Positions 45,066 to 54,654 of a stretch of 64,000 nucleotides of DNA are shown here, piece by piece; the stretch's first letter is position 1, and each line of letters opens with the position of its first letter. The notes beneath the pieces were generated by a model. It ran no database searches. It was given only the letters and a program-made list of their open reading frames with translations, and was not told where the DNA came from. Source of the DNA: an uncultured Prolixibacteraceae bacterium (GTDB lineage Bacteria > Bacteroidota > Bacteroidia > Bacteroidales > Prolixibacteraceae); NCBI GenBank assembly GCA_937915865.1, contig CALGIG010000010.1:124001-188000 (forward strand), written 5' to 3'. The position numbers and the translations under genes are program-made.

Positions 45066-47639
45066 ATGGAAAATTCAAACAATTCTAAAAAGATTAATCA
45101 AATATCAAGAAGAACGTTTATCAATCGTACTGCGGCAACGACCGCTTTTCTGGCAATGGGACCAGCTACTAAATTGTTTGCTGAAGATTTGAAAGAAGCA
45201 ACACCCTGGCCTGCCAACGCTCCTGAATTTAAATTTCACATGATTGGACATGCGCACATCGACCCGGTTTGGTTGTGGCCCTGGACTGAAGGTGTAGCCA
45301 TTGTGCACAGTACATTCTCTGCTGCACTCGACCGTATGAACGAAACACCAGGTTTCTGTTTCATCAGCAGTTCTGCACAGTTTTACCACTGGGTTGCCGA
45401 AAACGATCCGAAACTAATGGAGAAAATCAAAAAACGTGTTGCCGATGGAAGCTGGTGCCTTATAGGCGGCTGGTGGGTTGAACCCGATGTGAATATTCCT
45501 TCAGGAGAAGCTATGGTTCGCCAGGGCTTGTACGGGCAGCATACTTTCCAGAAATTATTTGGCAAAAAAGCGACCATTGGATTCAATCCCGATTCGTTCG
45601 GACATACAAGTACTTTGCCTCAGATCATCAAAAAGCAAGGCATGGACAAGTACATTTTTATGCGTCCCGGACCACACGAAAAAAATATTCATTCTGATTT
45701 ATTCTGGTGGGAAGGAGCTGATGGAACACGTGTTTTAACTTACAGAATTGAACAAAGCTATAATGATAGTGGAAATGTGAAAAACCGACTGCCACAGGTT
45801 TTTGCCAAGGCACAGGATCAGCCAATAAAAACATTCATGTATTATTTTGGCGCTGGCGATCACGGAGGTGGCGCTACCAAAGAAAACATCAAATCTATTG
45901 AGGAACTGAAAAAAGAAAAAGGCGCCCCAGTTGTTTTCTATAGTACTCCAGAACGATATTTCAAGGAAATTCTGGCTGATAAAAATTTAAAACCAGAAGT
46001 TGTAAAGGATGATCTTCAGCACCATGCTGTTGGTTGTTATACAGCCGAAGCATCAATTAAAAAAGGTAACCGGCAAGCAGAAACGGCTTTGGTAACTGCT
46101 GAAAAAATTGTTGCAATAGGCTCATTGGCCTGGGGAGCCAATTATCCGAAGACAGAATTGACTACTGCATGGCAACGGGTGTTGTTTCTGCAATTTCACG
46201 ATAGTTTGGCCGGTTCTTCATTAATGGACCATACAAAAAATGCCAACGAAGGTCATGGGTTTGCTATGGATGTTGCCAATCAGGCAGCTTACATGGCTGT
46301 TCAGAAATTAGAGTGGCAAATTTCTACTGAAGATCCGGATTCTCAGTACATGGTTGCTTTCAATCCTCATGCGTGGGAGGTGATGGCCAATGTTGAATAC
46401 GATTTTAACTGGAATCCAACGCTGCATAAAACATCGCGTGTTGACGACGAAAAAGGTAATCCACTGCCACACCAATTTACAAATGGTTCGTCGGAAACAG
46501 GATCGCGCCGTAAACTGATTGTTCATACGCCTATACCTGCAATGGGGTATCGCCAGTTAAGACTTTGGGATGGTGGTGATTACAATCACCAAATCACTGC
46601 TACAGCCAAAGACAATGTACTTGAAAATGACCTGGTAAAAGTGACGTTCTCTTATGATGGCACACTTGGCATTCAGGATAAAAAGTCGGGAAAAGAAGTT
46701 TTCGCGGGAGGAAATGCCGGTTGTAAAGCCATCGTAATTGATGACCCAAGCGATACCTGGAGCCACGACATTAAAACATACAACAAAGAAATTGGCGCTT
46801 TTGGAAATGCTACCCTGAAAATTCTGGAAAACGGGCCACTTCGTTCGACAATGCGGGTTATCACTTCGTATGGCGACTCGAAACTTACCATTGACTGGAC
46901 TTTATATGCCGGGTCAAAAAATCTGGAAGCCAAGGTGACTTTAGATTGGCACGAACACTTGAAAATGTTGAAATTCTCTTTCCCGGTAAATGTTGAAAAG
47001 CCTGTTCCAACTTATGAAACATCTTATGGATACATTGTTCGCGAAGCCAATGGGAATGAAGATCCGGGGCAGCGTTGGATTGATGTAACAGGTAAACAGG
47101 GCGGTGAAACTTTTGGATTGACTGTTTTGAACGACGCCAAATATGGTTACAATATTCTTGAAAACGATATGCGTATTTCGGTTGCCCGCGCTGCTGTATA
47201 TGCTCATCATAATCCCAAAGTGCTCGATCTGAAAAATGAATATCACTGGATGGATCAGGGAATTCAGACGTTCAAAATGATGCTGGTACCTCACCAGGGA
47301 AGTTGGCAAAACAGCAACATTGTGAGAATTGCCGAAGAATTTAGCGCCCAGCCGCTGGTTATTTACCAGGGAATTCATGGCGGAACATTACCAAAAGCAA
47401 ATTCGCTTCTTTCGGTTGACGCACCAAATGTTGTGGTTACAGCCATCAAAAATGCTGAAGACAATGACGATATGATTATTCGTTGCGTTGAACTCACAGG
47501 AAATGCGGTAACAGCTAATCTGAAATTCGGATTTAACGGCAAGCAATGGAGTGGAAACTTTACTCCAAGCGAAATAAAAACGCTTCGTGTCAATCGCAAA
47601 TCCGGAGTAGTTAAAGAAGTTAACCTATTGGAAGAATAA
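45066..47639 (+). CDS. Tat-exported GH38 alpha-mannosidase-like enzyme
   Basis: An 857-aa GH38 protein with a twin-arginine signal 'ISRRTFINRTAATTAF'. Zinc-site and catalytic residues are present: 'GHAHIDPVWLW' (H64, D66), the nucleophile in 'NPDSFGHTSTLPQ' (D176) and 'QFHDSLAGSS' (H378). The C-terminal beta-domains follow ('YRQLRLWDGGD', 'GPLRSTMRVITSYGDSKLTIDWTLY'). GH38 enzymes retain configuration and cut alpha-mannosides. Export by Tat is unusual for a zinc enzyme of this family and implies folding in the cytoplasm. It lies between the SIS isomerase and the MFS transporter and likely degrades imported oligosaccharides in the periplasm. Confidence 0.9.
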   Translation: MENSNNSKKINQISRRTFINRTAATTAFLAMGPATKLFAEDLKEATPWPANAPEFKFHMIGHAHIDPVWLWPWTEGVAIVHSTFSAALDRMNETPGFCFISSSAQFYHWVAENDPKLMEKIKKRVADGSWCLIGGWWVEPDVNIPSGEAMVRQGLYGQHTFQKLFGKKATIGFNPDSFGHTSTLPQIIKKQGMDKYIFMRPGPHEKNIHSDLFWWEGADGTRVLTYRIEQSYNDSGNVKNRLPQVFAKAQDQPIKTFMYYFGAGDHGGGATKENIKSIEELKKEKGAPVVFYSTPERYFKEILADKNLKPEVVKDDLQHHAVGCYTAEASIKKGNRQAETALVTAEKIVAIGSLAWGANYPKTELTTAWQRVLFLQFHDSLAGSSLMDHTKNANEGHGFAMDVANQAAYMAVQKLEWQISTEDPDSQYMVAFNPHAWEVMANVEYDFNWNPTLHKTSRVDDEKGNPLPHQFTNGSSETGSRRKLIVHTPIPAMGYRQLRLWDGGDYNHQITATAKDNVLENDLVKVTFSYDGTLGIQDKKSGKEVFAGGNAGCKAIVIDDPSDTWSHDIKTYNKEIGAFGNATLKILENGPLRSTMRVITSYGDSKLTIDWTLYAGSKNLEAKVTLDWHEHLKMLKFSFPVNVEKPVPTYETSYGYIVREANGNEDPGQRWIDVTGKQGGETFGLTVLNDAKYGYNILENDMRISVARAAVYAHHNPKVLDLKNEYHWMDQGIQTFKMMLVPHQGSWQNSNIVRIAEEFSAQPLVIYQGIHGGTLPKANSLLSVDAPNVVVTAIKNAEDNDDMIIRCVELTGNAVTANLKFGFNGKQWSGNFTPSEIKTLRVNRKSGVVKEVNLLEE

Positions 47640-47674
47640 ACTCTCAATCCATATAATCCATTAAAATCTTACTT

Positions 47675-48826
47675 ATGAATAATTCAAAAATTAATCTGCT
47701 TAAAATATTCCCGGTGTTGTTTTCATTCATCGTAATGGGGTTTGTCGACATCATTGGTGTTGCTACCGGGTATATCAAACAAGACTTTGAGCTAACCGAT
47801 TTCATCGCCCAGTTTTTACCAATGATGGTATTGTTGTGGTTTTTTGTTTTGTCGGTTCCTGCTGGTGTTTTGCAGGATAAATTTGGGAAACGCAACATGC
47901 TTAATATTGGTATGGTCATTCAGGCTATTGGTCTGGGACTGCCATTTATCTATTATTCGTTTCCTATGATGTTTGCCTCTTTTATCCTTTTAGGAATTGG
48001 CAATACTGTTATTCAGGTTTCGGCTAATCCGCTCTTGCAAGATGTTACTCCTTCGGATAAACTGGCTAGTTTTATGAGCACATCACAGTTTGTGAAAGCG
48101 ATAATTTCGTTCTCAGGCCCAATCATTGCTACATTCATGGCATCGCGTATGGGCAACTGGAAACTGGTTTTCGCTGTTTATGGAATTACTTCATTATTAG
48201 CTGCTTTCTGGTTGTCGATGACTCCCATCCAGGAATCAAAACCTGATCGTAAAGCGGCTTCTTTTTCATCTTGTTTCAGCTTGTTGAAAAACCGTTTTGT
48301 AGCTTTAATGGCTTTGTCAATTTTCCTGATTGTTGGTACCGAAGTTTCGATCAACACCAATATATCAAGTATCCTGATTTCAAAATTTGGCGTGCCACTG
48401 GAAACAGCAGCTCTTGGTATCAGTTTTTTCTTTGCAGGCGAAACTATTTCACGATTTCTGGGTGCAATTGCATTAAATGTAATCAAGCCACGGTTATTCC
48501 TTTTGCTCATTGTTTTGCTTTCGTTGCTTGGGGTATTGGGAGTATTTATGGCTCCAACAAATGCCATTGCCTTTGGTGCTGTTTTCATTATCGGATTAGG
48601 TGCAGGGAATATGTTCCCAATCATTTTCTCTTTGGCTTTGGAAAAGATGCCTGAACGTGCCAACGAAATTTCCGGATTGCTCATCATGGCTGTTTCGGGT
48701 GGTGCGGTAATTCCATTGGTTATGGGGTTGGTAAGCACTTTGGCCGGACCAATTGCCAGTATTTCGGTGGTTGGTGTGTGTATGCTTTACATCCTTTGGG
48801 TCTCAATGTATGTAAGAAAAAACTAA
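47675..48826 (+). CDS. MFS sugar transporter (FucP/GluP-like)
   Basis: A 383-aa integral membrane protein with about 12 hydrophobic segments. The N-terminus 'FPVLFSFIVMGFVDIIGVATGYI' and 'QVSANPLLQDVTPSDKLASFMSTSQF' match the Bacteroidota sugar:proton MFS group. It should import a monosaccharide released in the periplasm by the GH92/GH38/GH2 enzymes. The gene is 35 bp after GH38 and 75 bp before the TIM-barrel gene. Whether it carries fucose-, rhamnose- or mannose-like sugars or heptose cannot be read. Confidence 0.85.
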   Translation: MNNSKINLLKIFPVLFSFIVMGFVDIIGVATGYIKQDFELTDFIAQFLPMMVLLWFFVLSVPAGVLQDKFGKRNMLNIGMVIQAIGLGLPFIYYSFPMMFASFILLGIGNTVIQVSANPLLQDVTPSDKLASFMSTSQFVKAIISFSGPIIATFMASRMGNWKLVFAVYGITSLLAAFWLSMTPIQESKPDRKAASFSSCFSLLKNRFVALMALSIFLIVGTEVSINTNISSILISKFGVPLETAALGISFFFAGETISRFLGAIALNVIKPRLFLLLIVLLSLLGVLGVFMAPTNAIAFGAVFIIGLGAGNMFPIIFSLALEKMPERANEISGLLIMAVSGGAVIPLVMGLVSTLAGPIASISVVGVCMLYILWVSMYVRKN

Positions 48827-48901
48827 AAATTATTTCGAGCCTGGAATGTATTTGTAAGTTGCGTTAATTTATTGATTTAATTGTTTTTAATAGCCGAAAA
48901 G

Positions 48902-50134
48902 ATGAATAGGTTTTTTCTGTTATCAGTTATTGTATTGCTTTGTTTTTCGAATTCAAAAGCTCAGGAAAAGTTAAAATCGACAGGTGAAATCCCGATTTTG
49001 GCTTGGTACAGTATTCCTGCAAACGAAACTTCGGTAGCGCGCTATCAGGAAATGCGCGATGCAGGAATTACCTATTCGCTTAGTTTCTTCAACAATGCCG
49101 ACGATGCCGAAAAAGCGCTGGATGTTGCTGCAAAATCTGACGTGAAAATTGTGCTTTCGTGCCCCGAATTGAGCAAGAAGCCAGAAAAGACAGTGAAACG
49201 TTTTATGAACCATACGGCGCTGGCAGGTTACCATTTACGAGATGAACCCTCTATTCAGCTTTTCCCAGAATTAAGCGACTGGGCAAGAAAAATACAATCG
49301 GTTGATAATAAACACTTCTGCTACGTCAATTTGTTCCCGAATTTTGCAGACTCAACACAACTTGGCACAAAAGACTACAAAAAATACGTTCAGGAATACA
49401 TTAAGCAAATTCCGGTTCAGTTTGTATCGTTCGATTATTATCCGGTAATGAAAGACCGAATCTATAAGAATTGGTTCGATAACCTTGAACTGATTTCCAA
49501 AGAATCGAAAAAAGCGGGTTTACCATTCTGGGCCTTCGTATTGACTACCAATTACGATAACGATCATGTTACTCCGCAAACACTGGCAGCTATGCGGCTC
49601 CAGGTATACGCCGATCTGGCCTATGGTGCGCAAGGAATCCAGTATTTTACCTATTGGTCAGCGACATCGGTTAATTCACCTTCAGGAGAAGATCAGCGCG
49701 GTGCACCGATTAGTGTAATAGGAAAACGTAGTGTCGTTTATGATCGTGTACAGCAATTGAGCGTAGAAATACAAAAGCTTTCAGGTGTATTTCTCGGTTC
49801 TAAATTGATTAGTGTCCGACATACCGGTTTGGGAAAAATTCCGGCTGGTACTGTCCGTTTAACCAGTTTACCTGAACATATAAAGGTTCTGGAAACCAAT
49901 AAAGCTCCTGCACTGGTTTCAGTTTTGGAGAATGGAGAAAACTCGTATGTGGTTATTGTCAATACCGATCACCTTAACCCCATGAACCTGACGGTTTACG
50001 GCGATGAAACGCTGAAAAAAGTTTGTAAAAACGGCACTATAGTACCGGCAAGCACTTATGACTCCGCAATGGAAGTTGATCCTGGTGATGTCGCTATTTA
50101 TATGTTCCCAACCAATAAAATTTCAAAAAAATAA
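48902..50134 (+). CDS. Secreted TIM-barrel protein, GH-A-like, unassigned
   Basis: I use ATG 48902 (410 aa), because it starts a clean signal peptide ('MNRFFLLSVIVLLCFSNSKAQ'); an upstream TTG in frame is not needed. The protein reads like a single (beta/alpha)8 barrel: 'ILAWYSIPANET', 'VKIVLSCPEL', 'AGYHLRDEPS', 'VQFVSFDYYPVMKD', 'PFWAFVLTT', 'AYGAQGIQYFTYWS', followed by a small beta-domain. The Glu in 'RDEPS' sits where clan GH-A enzymes carry the acid/base and the 'FDYYP' and 'YFTYWS' blocks are typical of barrel strands 6 and 8. I do not recognise the family; beta-galactosidase-like (GH42-type) fold is possible. Neighbours are a transporter and GH92, so a glycosidase role is likely. Confidence 0.72.
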   Translation: MNRFFLLSVIVLLCFSNSKAQEKLKSTGEIPILAWYSIPANETSVARYQEMRDAGITYSLSFFNNADDAEKALDVAAKSDVKIVLSCPELSKKPEKTVKRFMNHTALAGYHLRDEPSIQLFPELSDWARKIQSVDNKHFCYVNLFPNFADSTQLGTKDYKKYVQEYIKQIPVQFVSFDYYPVMKDRIYKNWFDNLELISKESKKAGLPFWAFVLTTNYDNDHVTPQTLAAMRLQVYADLAYGAQGIQYFTYWSATSVNSPSGEDQRGAPISVIGKRSVVYDRVQQLSVEIQKLSGVFLGSKLISVRHTGLGKIPAGTVRLTSLPEHIKVLETNKAPALVSVLENGENSYVVIVNTDHLNPMNLTVYGDETLKKVCKNGTIVPASTYDSAMEVDPGDVAIYMFPTNKISKK

Positions 50135-50146
50135 ACTTATTAAATC

Positions 50147-52477
50147 ATGAATAGAATAGGTGTAGTTAAAAATCTGGTACTGACTCTTGTTTTTTCAGGA
50201 GTAACTGCCACGTTTGCACAGTTTAACCCTGTTTCGCTTGTAAATCCTTTTGTTGGTACTGATTATCATGGCCATACATTTCCAGGGGCAGCGCTTCCCG
50301 GCGGGATGGTTCAATTAGGGCCGGATACCGATGTAAAAGGATGGGATTGGTGTTCAGGCTATCATTACAGCGATAATTCCATTATGGGTTTTAGCCATAC
50401 ACACCGTAGCGGCATGGGCGCAGGCGACTGGGGCGACATTATGCTGATGCCTGTTGTTGGCGACTTAAAGATTGAACCAGGCGATAAAACCAAACCCGGA
50501 ACTGGTTACCGGTCTACTTTTTCACATCAGGATGAAAAAGCTTCTCCAGGCTATTATTCAGTTTTGCTGAAAGATTATGGTATTAAAGCTGAACTGACAG
50601 TTTCTCCACGTGCTGGTTTTCACAAATATAGTTTCCCAAAATCGAAAACTGCACATATCATTATCGATATGAATCATGGTATCGGAAGTCGTTGTATGGG
50701 TACTGAAATCAAAATTATCAGTGATACTGAAATTGTTGGCCATCGTTCTACGCGTGGTTTTGTAAAAGGGAAAGATGTGTATTTCTATGCCAAATTCAGT
50801 AAACCATTCCTGTCTTATGGAACATGGAGTGAAAACACAATTTCAGGGGAAAAGGAAGCTTCAGGAATTAAGGCTGGCGCTTTTGTAAATTACACAACCA
50901 CCGATAATGAAGTAATTCTAGTTAAAGTAGGTATTTCATACACCAATATAGAACAAGCCAAACTGAATTTAACAACCGAAATTCCTGATTGGAATTTTGA
51001 TTTGGTAAAAACCAACGCCGAAAAATCATGGAATACCAATTTGAGTAAAATTGAAGTTCAAGCTAATAAAGTGGACGGCGATGTTTTTAACAAGCAAAGG
51101 TTAACTACTTTTTATACTGCACTTTATCATGCTTTGCTATTTCCGGCAACGTTTAGTGATGTCGACGGGAAATATAAAGGTTTGGATAATCAGGTTCATA
51201 TTGCCAACGGTTTTACTTACCGAAGCGATTTTTCGTTGTGGGATACATTCAGGGCTGAAATGCCACTTTTAACATTGGTTGATCCTGTTAGGAGCAATGA
51301 TGCCGTACAAACGATGATTGCGCAATACGAACAAGGCGGTTGGATGCCAACTCCTCAACAGTTTGGAAATAGTTATACCAACGACATGATTGGCGATCAT
51401 CCGGTTGATGCAATTCTGGATGCTTATATGAAGGGAATCAGAAATTACGATGCCGAAAAAGCTTACGAAGGTGTTCGAAAAAATGCAATGGAAACACCTC
51501 CGGCAGATCATCGTTCGCGCGGTAGAATCGGGTTAAGTTATTATTTACAATATGGCTATTTGCCTTACAACAAAGTTCGCGAATCGGTCTCCCGGACAAT
51601 GGAATATGCATACAATGATTGGTGTATTGCCCAATTTGCCAAAGCTCTGGGAAAAACTGCCGACTATGATTTATTCATAAAACGGGCGATGAATTACAGG
51701 AATGTAATCGATTTATCAACAGGGTTTGCCCGGCCAAAAAACGATCAGGGACAATGGCTTTCGCCATTCGACCCTCGGTTCATTGGAAATGGCGACAACC
51801 GTCATTACACCGAGGCCAATGCCTGGCAATACACATGGTTTGTGCCTCACGATGTTCAGGGTTTAATAAATCTGGAAGGTGGAAAGGATCGCTTCGTTCA
51901 GAAACTGGATTCGCTGTTTACCATCAGTTCCGAAATCAAGGAAACAGTGAGCGATGCCACCGGTTTGATCGGGCAATATGCTCACGGCAACGAGCCGGGC
52001 CATCACACTATTTACTTGTATAACTATGCCGGAATGCCCTGGAAAACCCAAAGCATGATCCGCAAAGTGATGGATGAATTGTATCACGATGGTCCGGATG
52101 GTTTGTGCGGAAACGAAGACATGGGACAAATGTCGGCTTGGTATGTACTGAATTCGATGGGTTTTTATCCGGTTGCTCCAGGACAAAATGTTTGGGTTAT
52201 TGGGAGCCCGTTATTCAGTAAAATTACTCTTCGGCTGAACAAAGCCTTCAACAAAGGAAGCGAGTTTACCATTGAAACCCGGAATAATTCCAAGGATAAT
52301 AAATACATCCAATCGGCAAAACTGAATGGAAGTTTATTGAATAAGACATGGTTCACGCACGATGTCATTAGCAAGGGAGGCAAAATCACATTTGATATGG
52401 GGGCCGAACCAAATAAGAGCTGGGGAACTGCCGCTGAATCAATTCCGCCATCAGTTTCAGGGATTGAAAAGAAATAA
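50147..52477 (+). CDS. GH92 exo-alpha-mannosidase-like enzyme 2
   Basis: A 776-aa secreted GH92 (signal peptide to about residue 24, no lipobox). It has 'VSLVNPFVGTDYHGHTFPG', 'GFSHTHRSGMGAGDWGDIM', 'WDTFRAEMPLLTL' (W365), the acid motif 'GNEPGHHTIYLYNYAG' (E616) and 'GLCGNEDMGQMSAWYVL'. The acid-region 'GHH' is the usual GH92 form, whereas the enzyme at 27315 has 'DHN', so different linkages or +1 sugars are likely. It is 12 bp after the TIM-barrel gene. It should remove terminal alpha-mannose in a calcium-dependent way. A MITE-like repeat follows it. Confidence 0.93.
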   Translation: MNRIGVVKNLVLTLVFSGVTATFAQFNPVSLVNPFVGTDYHGHTFPGAALPGGMVQLGPDTDVKGWDWCSGYHYSDNSIMGFSHTHRSGMGAGDWGDIMLMPVVGDLKIEPGDKTKPGTGYRSTFSHQDEKASPGYYSVLLKDYGIKAELTVSPRAGFHKYSFPKSKTAHIIIDMNHGIGSRCMGTEIKIISDTEIVGHRSTRGFVKGKDVYFYAKFSKPFLSYGTWSENTISGEKEASGIKAGAFVNYTTTDNEVILVKVGISYTNIEQAKLNLTTEIPDWNFDLVKTNAEKSWNTNLSKIEVQANKVDGDVFNKQRLTTFYTALYHALLFPATFSDVDGKYKGLDNQVHIANGFTYRSDFSLWDTFRAEMPLLTLVDPVRSNDAVQTMIAQYEQGGWMPTPQQFGNSYTNDMIGDHPVDAILDAYMKGIRNYDAEKAYEGVRKNAMETPPADHRSRGRIGLSYYLQYGYLPYNKVRESVSRTMEYAYNDWCIAQFAKALGKTADYDLFIKRAMNYRNVIDLSTGFARPKNDQGQWLSPFDPRFIGNGDNRHYTEANAWQYTWFVPHDVQGLINLEGGKDRFVQKLDSLFTISSEIKETVSDATGLIGQYAHGNEPGHHTIYLYNYAGMPWKTQSMIRKVMDELYHDGPDGLCGNEDMGQMSAWYVLNSMGFYPVAPGQNVWVIGSPLFSKITLRLNKAFNKGSEFTIETRNNSKDNKYIQSAKLNGSLLNKTWFTHDVISKGGKITFDMGAEPNKSWGTAAESIPPSVSGIEKK

Positions 52478-52614
52478 TAGCCTCTCCCAAACCCACTCCG
52501 AAAGAAGGACTGAGATGTGAAGCAATAAATTTAACGGTCTGAAAGAGAATGTACTGTGAATATATGCCGACAGAAGTCTCTCTCGCTTTAAGCGAGAAGA
52601 TTTAGAGAGGGCTA
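52478..52614. repeat. Dispersed MITE-like repeat, copy 2
   Basis: Between GH92-2 and the kinase-HAD fusion. Ends TAGCCTCTCCC and GAGAGGGCTA form imperfect terminal inverted repeats. An inner hairpin TCTCGCTT / AAGCGAGA lies at about 52580-52597. The internal part is colinear with the copy at 33163-33308. Confidence 0.7.
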
Positions 52615-52648
52615 AAGAACAAATGAAAAAAACTATTTACTAATTGAT

Positions 52649-54550
52649 ATGAAACAAGAACAATTACAAAAAATTCTGGACGACATCAGTAAGGTGAAAA
52701 TTGCTGTGGTTGGCGATTTTTGTCTGGATGCTTATTGGTTTATTGATGAGACGATGAGCGAGATTTCAATTGAGACCAATCAGGCAACCCGTCCGGTTCG
52801 CGAACAACGATACACGCTTGGCGGTGCCGGTAATGTAACTGCGAATATTGCCGCTTTGGGCGTAAAAGACGTTCGTGCGTTTGGCGTAATCGGAACCGAT
52901 CCGTTCGGAGCTGAGATGGTTAAGGTTATGAAAATGAGCGGCATAAACCCAGATAACTTGCTGATTCAAACCGGGAACTGGTCAACGCATACTTATGCCA
53001 AACCATACATCGGCGATTTTGAGTTGAATAGAGTTGATTTTGGAAATTACAATGTCCTTTCAACCGAAACAGCAGATCTTCTCATTGCCAAATTAATTGA
53101 AACAATTCCACAGGTAGACGTGGTAATTATCAACCAACAGGTTCCGTCGGGCATTCATATTCCATATTTCAAACAAGAATTACTGAAGGTGATTCAGCAG
53201 TTTCCTGAAAAAATATTCATGGTTGACAGCCGGAATTTCAACGATTTTTATGACGGAACCATTCGAAAAATGAATGATAACGAAGCTGCACGTCTTTGTG
53301 GCGTAGATAAAGCTCCAGATGATATAGTTCTTTATAGTGAAGTAGTTACTTATGCCGAAGAGCTTTTTTCCAGGTTTAAAAAACCATTATTCGTAACCCG
53401 TGGAAGTAAAGGCTCGCTTACAATTAGTCAAAAAGGTATTTCAAATATACCTGGACTGATGATTATTTCACGAGTTGATACTGTTGGGGCAGGAGACAGC
53501 TATCTGGCCGGTGCTGCTTCGGCCCTGGCTGCTGGTTATGATATGGATGTTGCTGCAACTATAGGTTCTTTTGTTTCAGGTGTAACTGTTCAGAAATTAT
53601 TCCAGACTGGTACTGCAACTCCTGAAGAAATTATGACTATTGGCGCTGATCCTGATTTTGTTTATGCTGCCGAATTAGCTGAAGATTCGCGTCATGCTGA
53701 ATATCTGGAAGGAACCGAAATCGAATTGGTGAATAAATGGATTGGAGAACTTTCGCTTGAACATGCTATTTTCGATCATGACGGCACTATTTCTACGCTT
53801 CGTGAGGGCTGGGAACATATTATGGGACCAATGATGGTAAAAGCAGTTCTCGGTAAAAAATATAAGGATGCCGACGAAAGTCTTTATCAAAAGGTTGTTG
53901 CGCGGGTGAATGATTATATAGACAAGACAACCGGGATACAAACTTTGGTGCAAATGAAAGGTTTGCTCGACATCATCCGCGAATTTGGTTGTGTACCTGA
54001 AGAAGATATGCTCGACGAATTTGGCTACAAAAAAATATACAACGACGAATTGCTCGAAATGGTGAAAGTTCGTGAGGAAAAATTCAGGAAAGGTGAGCTT
54101 GGACTGGAAGACTTTACAATGAAAAATGCAGTGCCTTTCCTTCAAAAACTTCACGATGCCGGTATTAAGCTTTACTTGGCCAGTGGAACCGACGAGGTTG
54201 ATGTTATAAAAGAAGCTGAAGCTTTGGGTTATGCCCATTTATTTGAAGGACGCATATTTGGAGCCGTTGGCGATATAACTAAAGAAGCAAAAAAAATGGT
54301 TCTCGATCGTATATTGAATTCAATTGGCGATTCATCGTTTGGTAAGTTAATCACATTTGGCGACGGACCTGTTGAAATGCGCGAAACGCACAAACGTAAT
54401 GGATTATCTGTCGGCATTGCAAGTAATGAGTTGAAACGTTTTGGGCTAAATAGCAGCAAACGTACACGCTTAATCAAGGCCGGCGCTGATGTGGTTATTT
54501 CAGATTTCTCGCAGATGAACCAATTGCTGAAATTACTAAACATCAAATAA
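52649..54550 (+). CDS. PfkB-family sugar kinase fused to a HAD phosphatase
   Basis: A 633-aa cytoplasmic fusion. Residues 1-335 are a ribokinase/PfkB kinase like the N-terminal half of HldE (heptose 7-phosphate kinase): 'KIAVVGDFCLDAYWF', 'RYTLGGAGNVTANIAALG' and the anion-hole/base motif 'DTVGAGDSYLAG' (D283). Residues 365-633 are a capped HAD phosphatase with the nucleophile motif 'IFDHDGT' (D376, D378), 'YLASGTDEVD' and 'ITFGDGPVEM'. The nucleotidyltransferase half of HldE is absent. One protein could add phosphate to one position and remove it from another, as HldA and GmhB do in heptose synthesis. The HAD domain has a cap and is not GmhB-like in detail. A SIS isomerase at 44320 fits the same pathway. 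Confidence 0.85.
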   Translation: MKQEQLQKILDDISKVKIAVVGDFCLDAYWFIDETMSEISIETNQATRPVREQRYTLGGAGNVTANIAALGVKDVRAFGVIGTDPFGAEMVKVMKMSGINPDNLLIQTGNWSTHTYAKPYIGDFELNRVDFGNYNVLSTETADLLIAKLIETIPQVDVVIINQQVPSGIHIPYFKQELLKVIQQFPEKIFMVDSRNFNDFYDGTIRKMNDNEAARLCGVDKAPDDIVLYSEVVTYAEELFSRFKKPLFVTRGSKGSLTISQKGISNIPGLMIISRVDTVGAGDSYLAGAASALAAGYDMDVAATIGSFVSGVTVQKLFQTGTATPEEIMTIGADPDFVYAAELAEDSRHAEYLEGTEIELVNKWIGELSLEHAIFDHDGTISTLREGWEHIMGPMMVKAVLGKKYKDADESLYQKVVARVNDYIDKTTGIQTLVQMKGLLDIIREFGCVPEEDMLDEFGYKKIYNDELLEMVKVREEKFRKGELGLEDFTMKNAVPFLQKLHDAGIKLYLASGTDEVDVIKEAEALGYAHLFEGRIFGAVGDITKEAKKMVLDRILNSIGDSSFGKLITFGDGPVEMRETHKRNGLSVGIASNELKRFGLNSSKRTRLIKAGADVVISDFSQMNQLLKLLNIK

Positions 54551-54582
54551 TAATATTGATTTAATGTAGTGTCTTTAAACGT

Positions 54583-54615
54583 ACTCACCCCAAGCACTCA
54601 GGGCGTGGGGTGAGT
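54583..54615. repeat. Inverted repeat after kinase-HAD
   Basis: ACTCACCCCAAGC (54583-54595) and GCGTGGGGTGAGT (54603-54615) pair at 12 of 13 positions. The left arm resembles the left arm of the element at 58762. Confidence 0.75.
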
Positions 54616-54654
54616 CGGTAAATCGTAAATATTGAAATCGTAAATTCTTACATT

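Noticed and set aside
52649..54550. HldE bifunctional heptose kinase/adenylyltransferase
   Set aside because: The C-terminal half is a HAD phosphatase with the DxDGT motif, not a nucleotidyltransferase.
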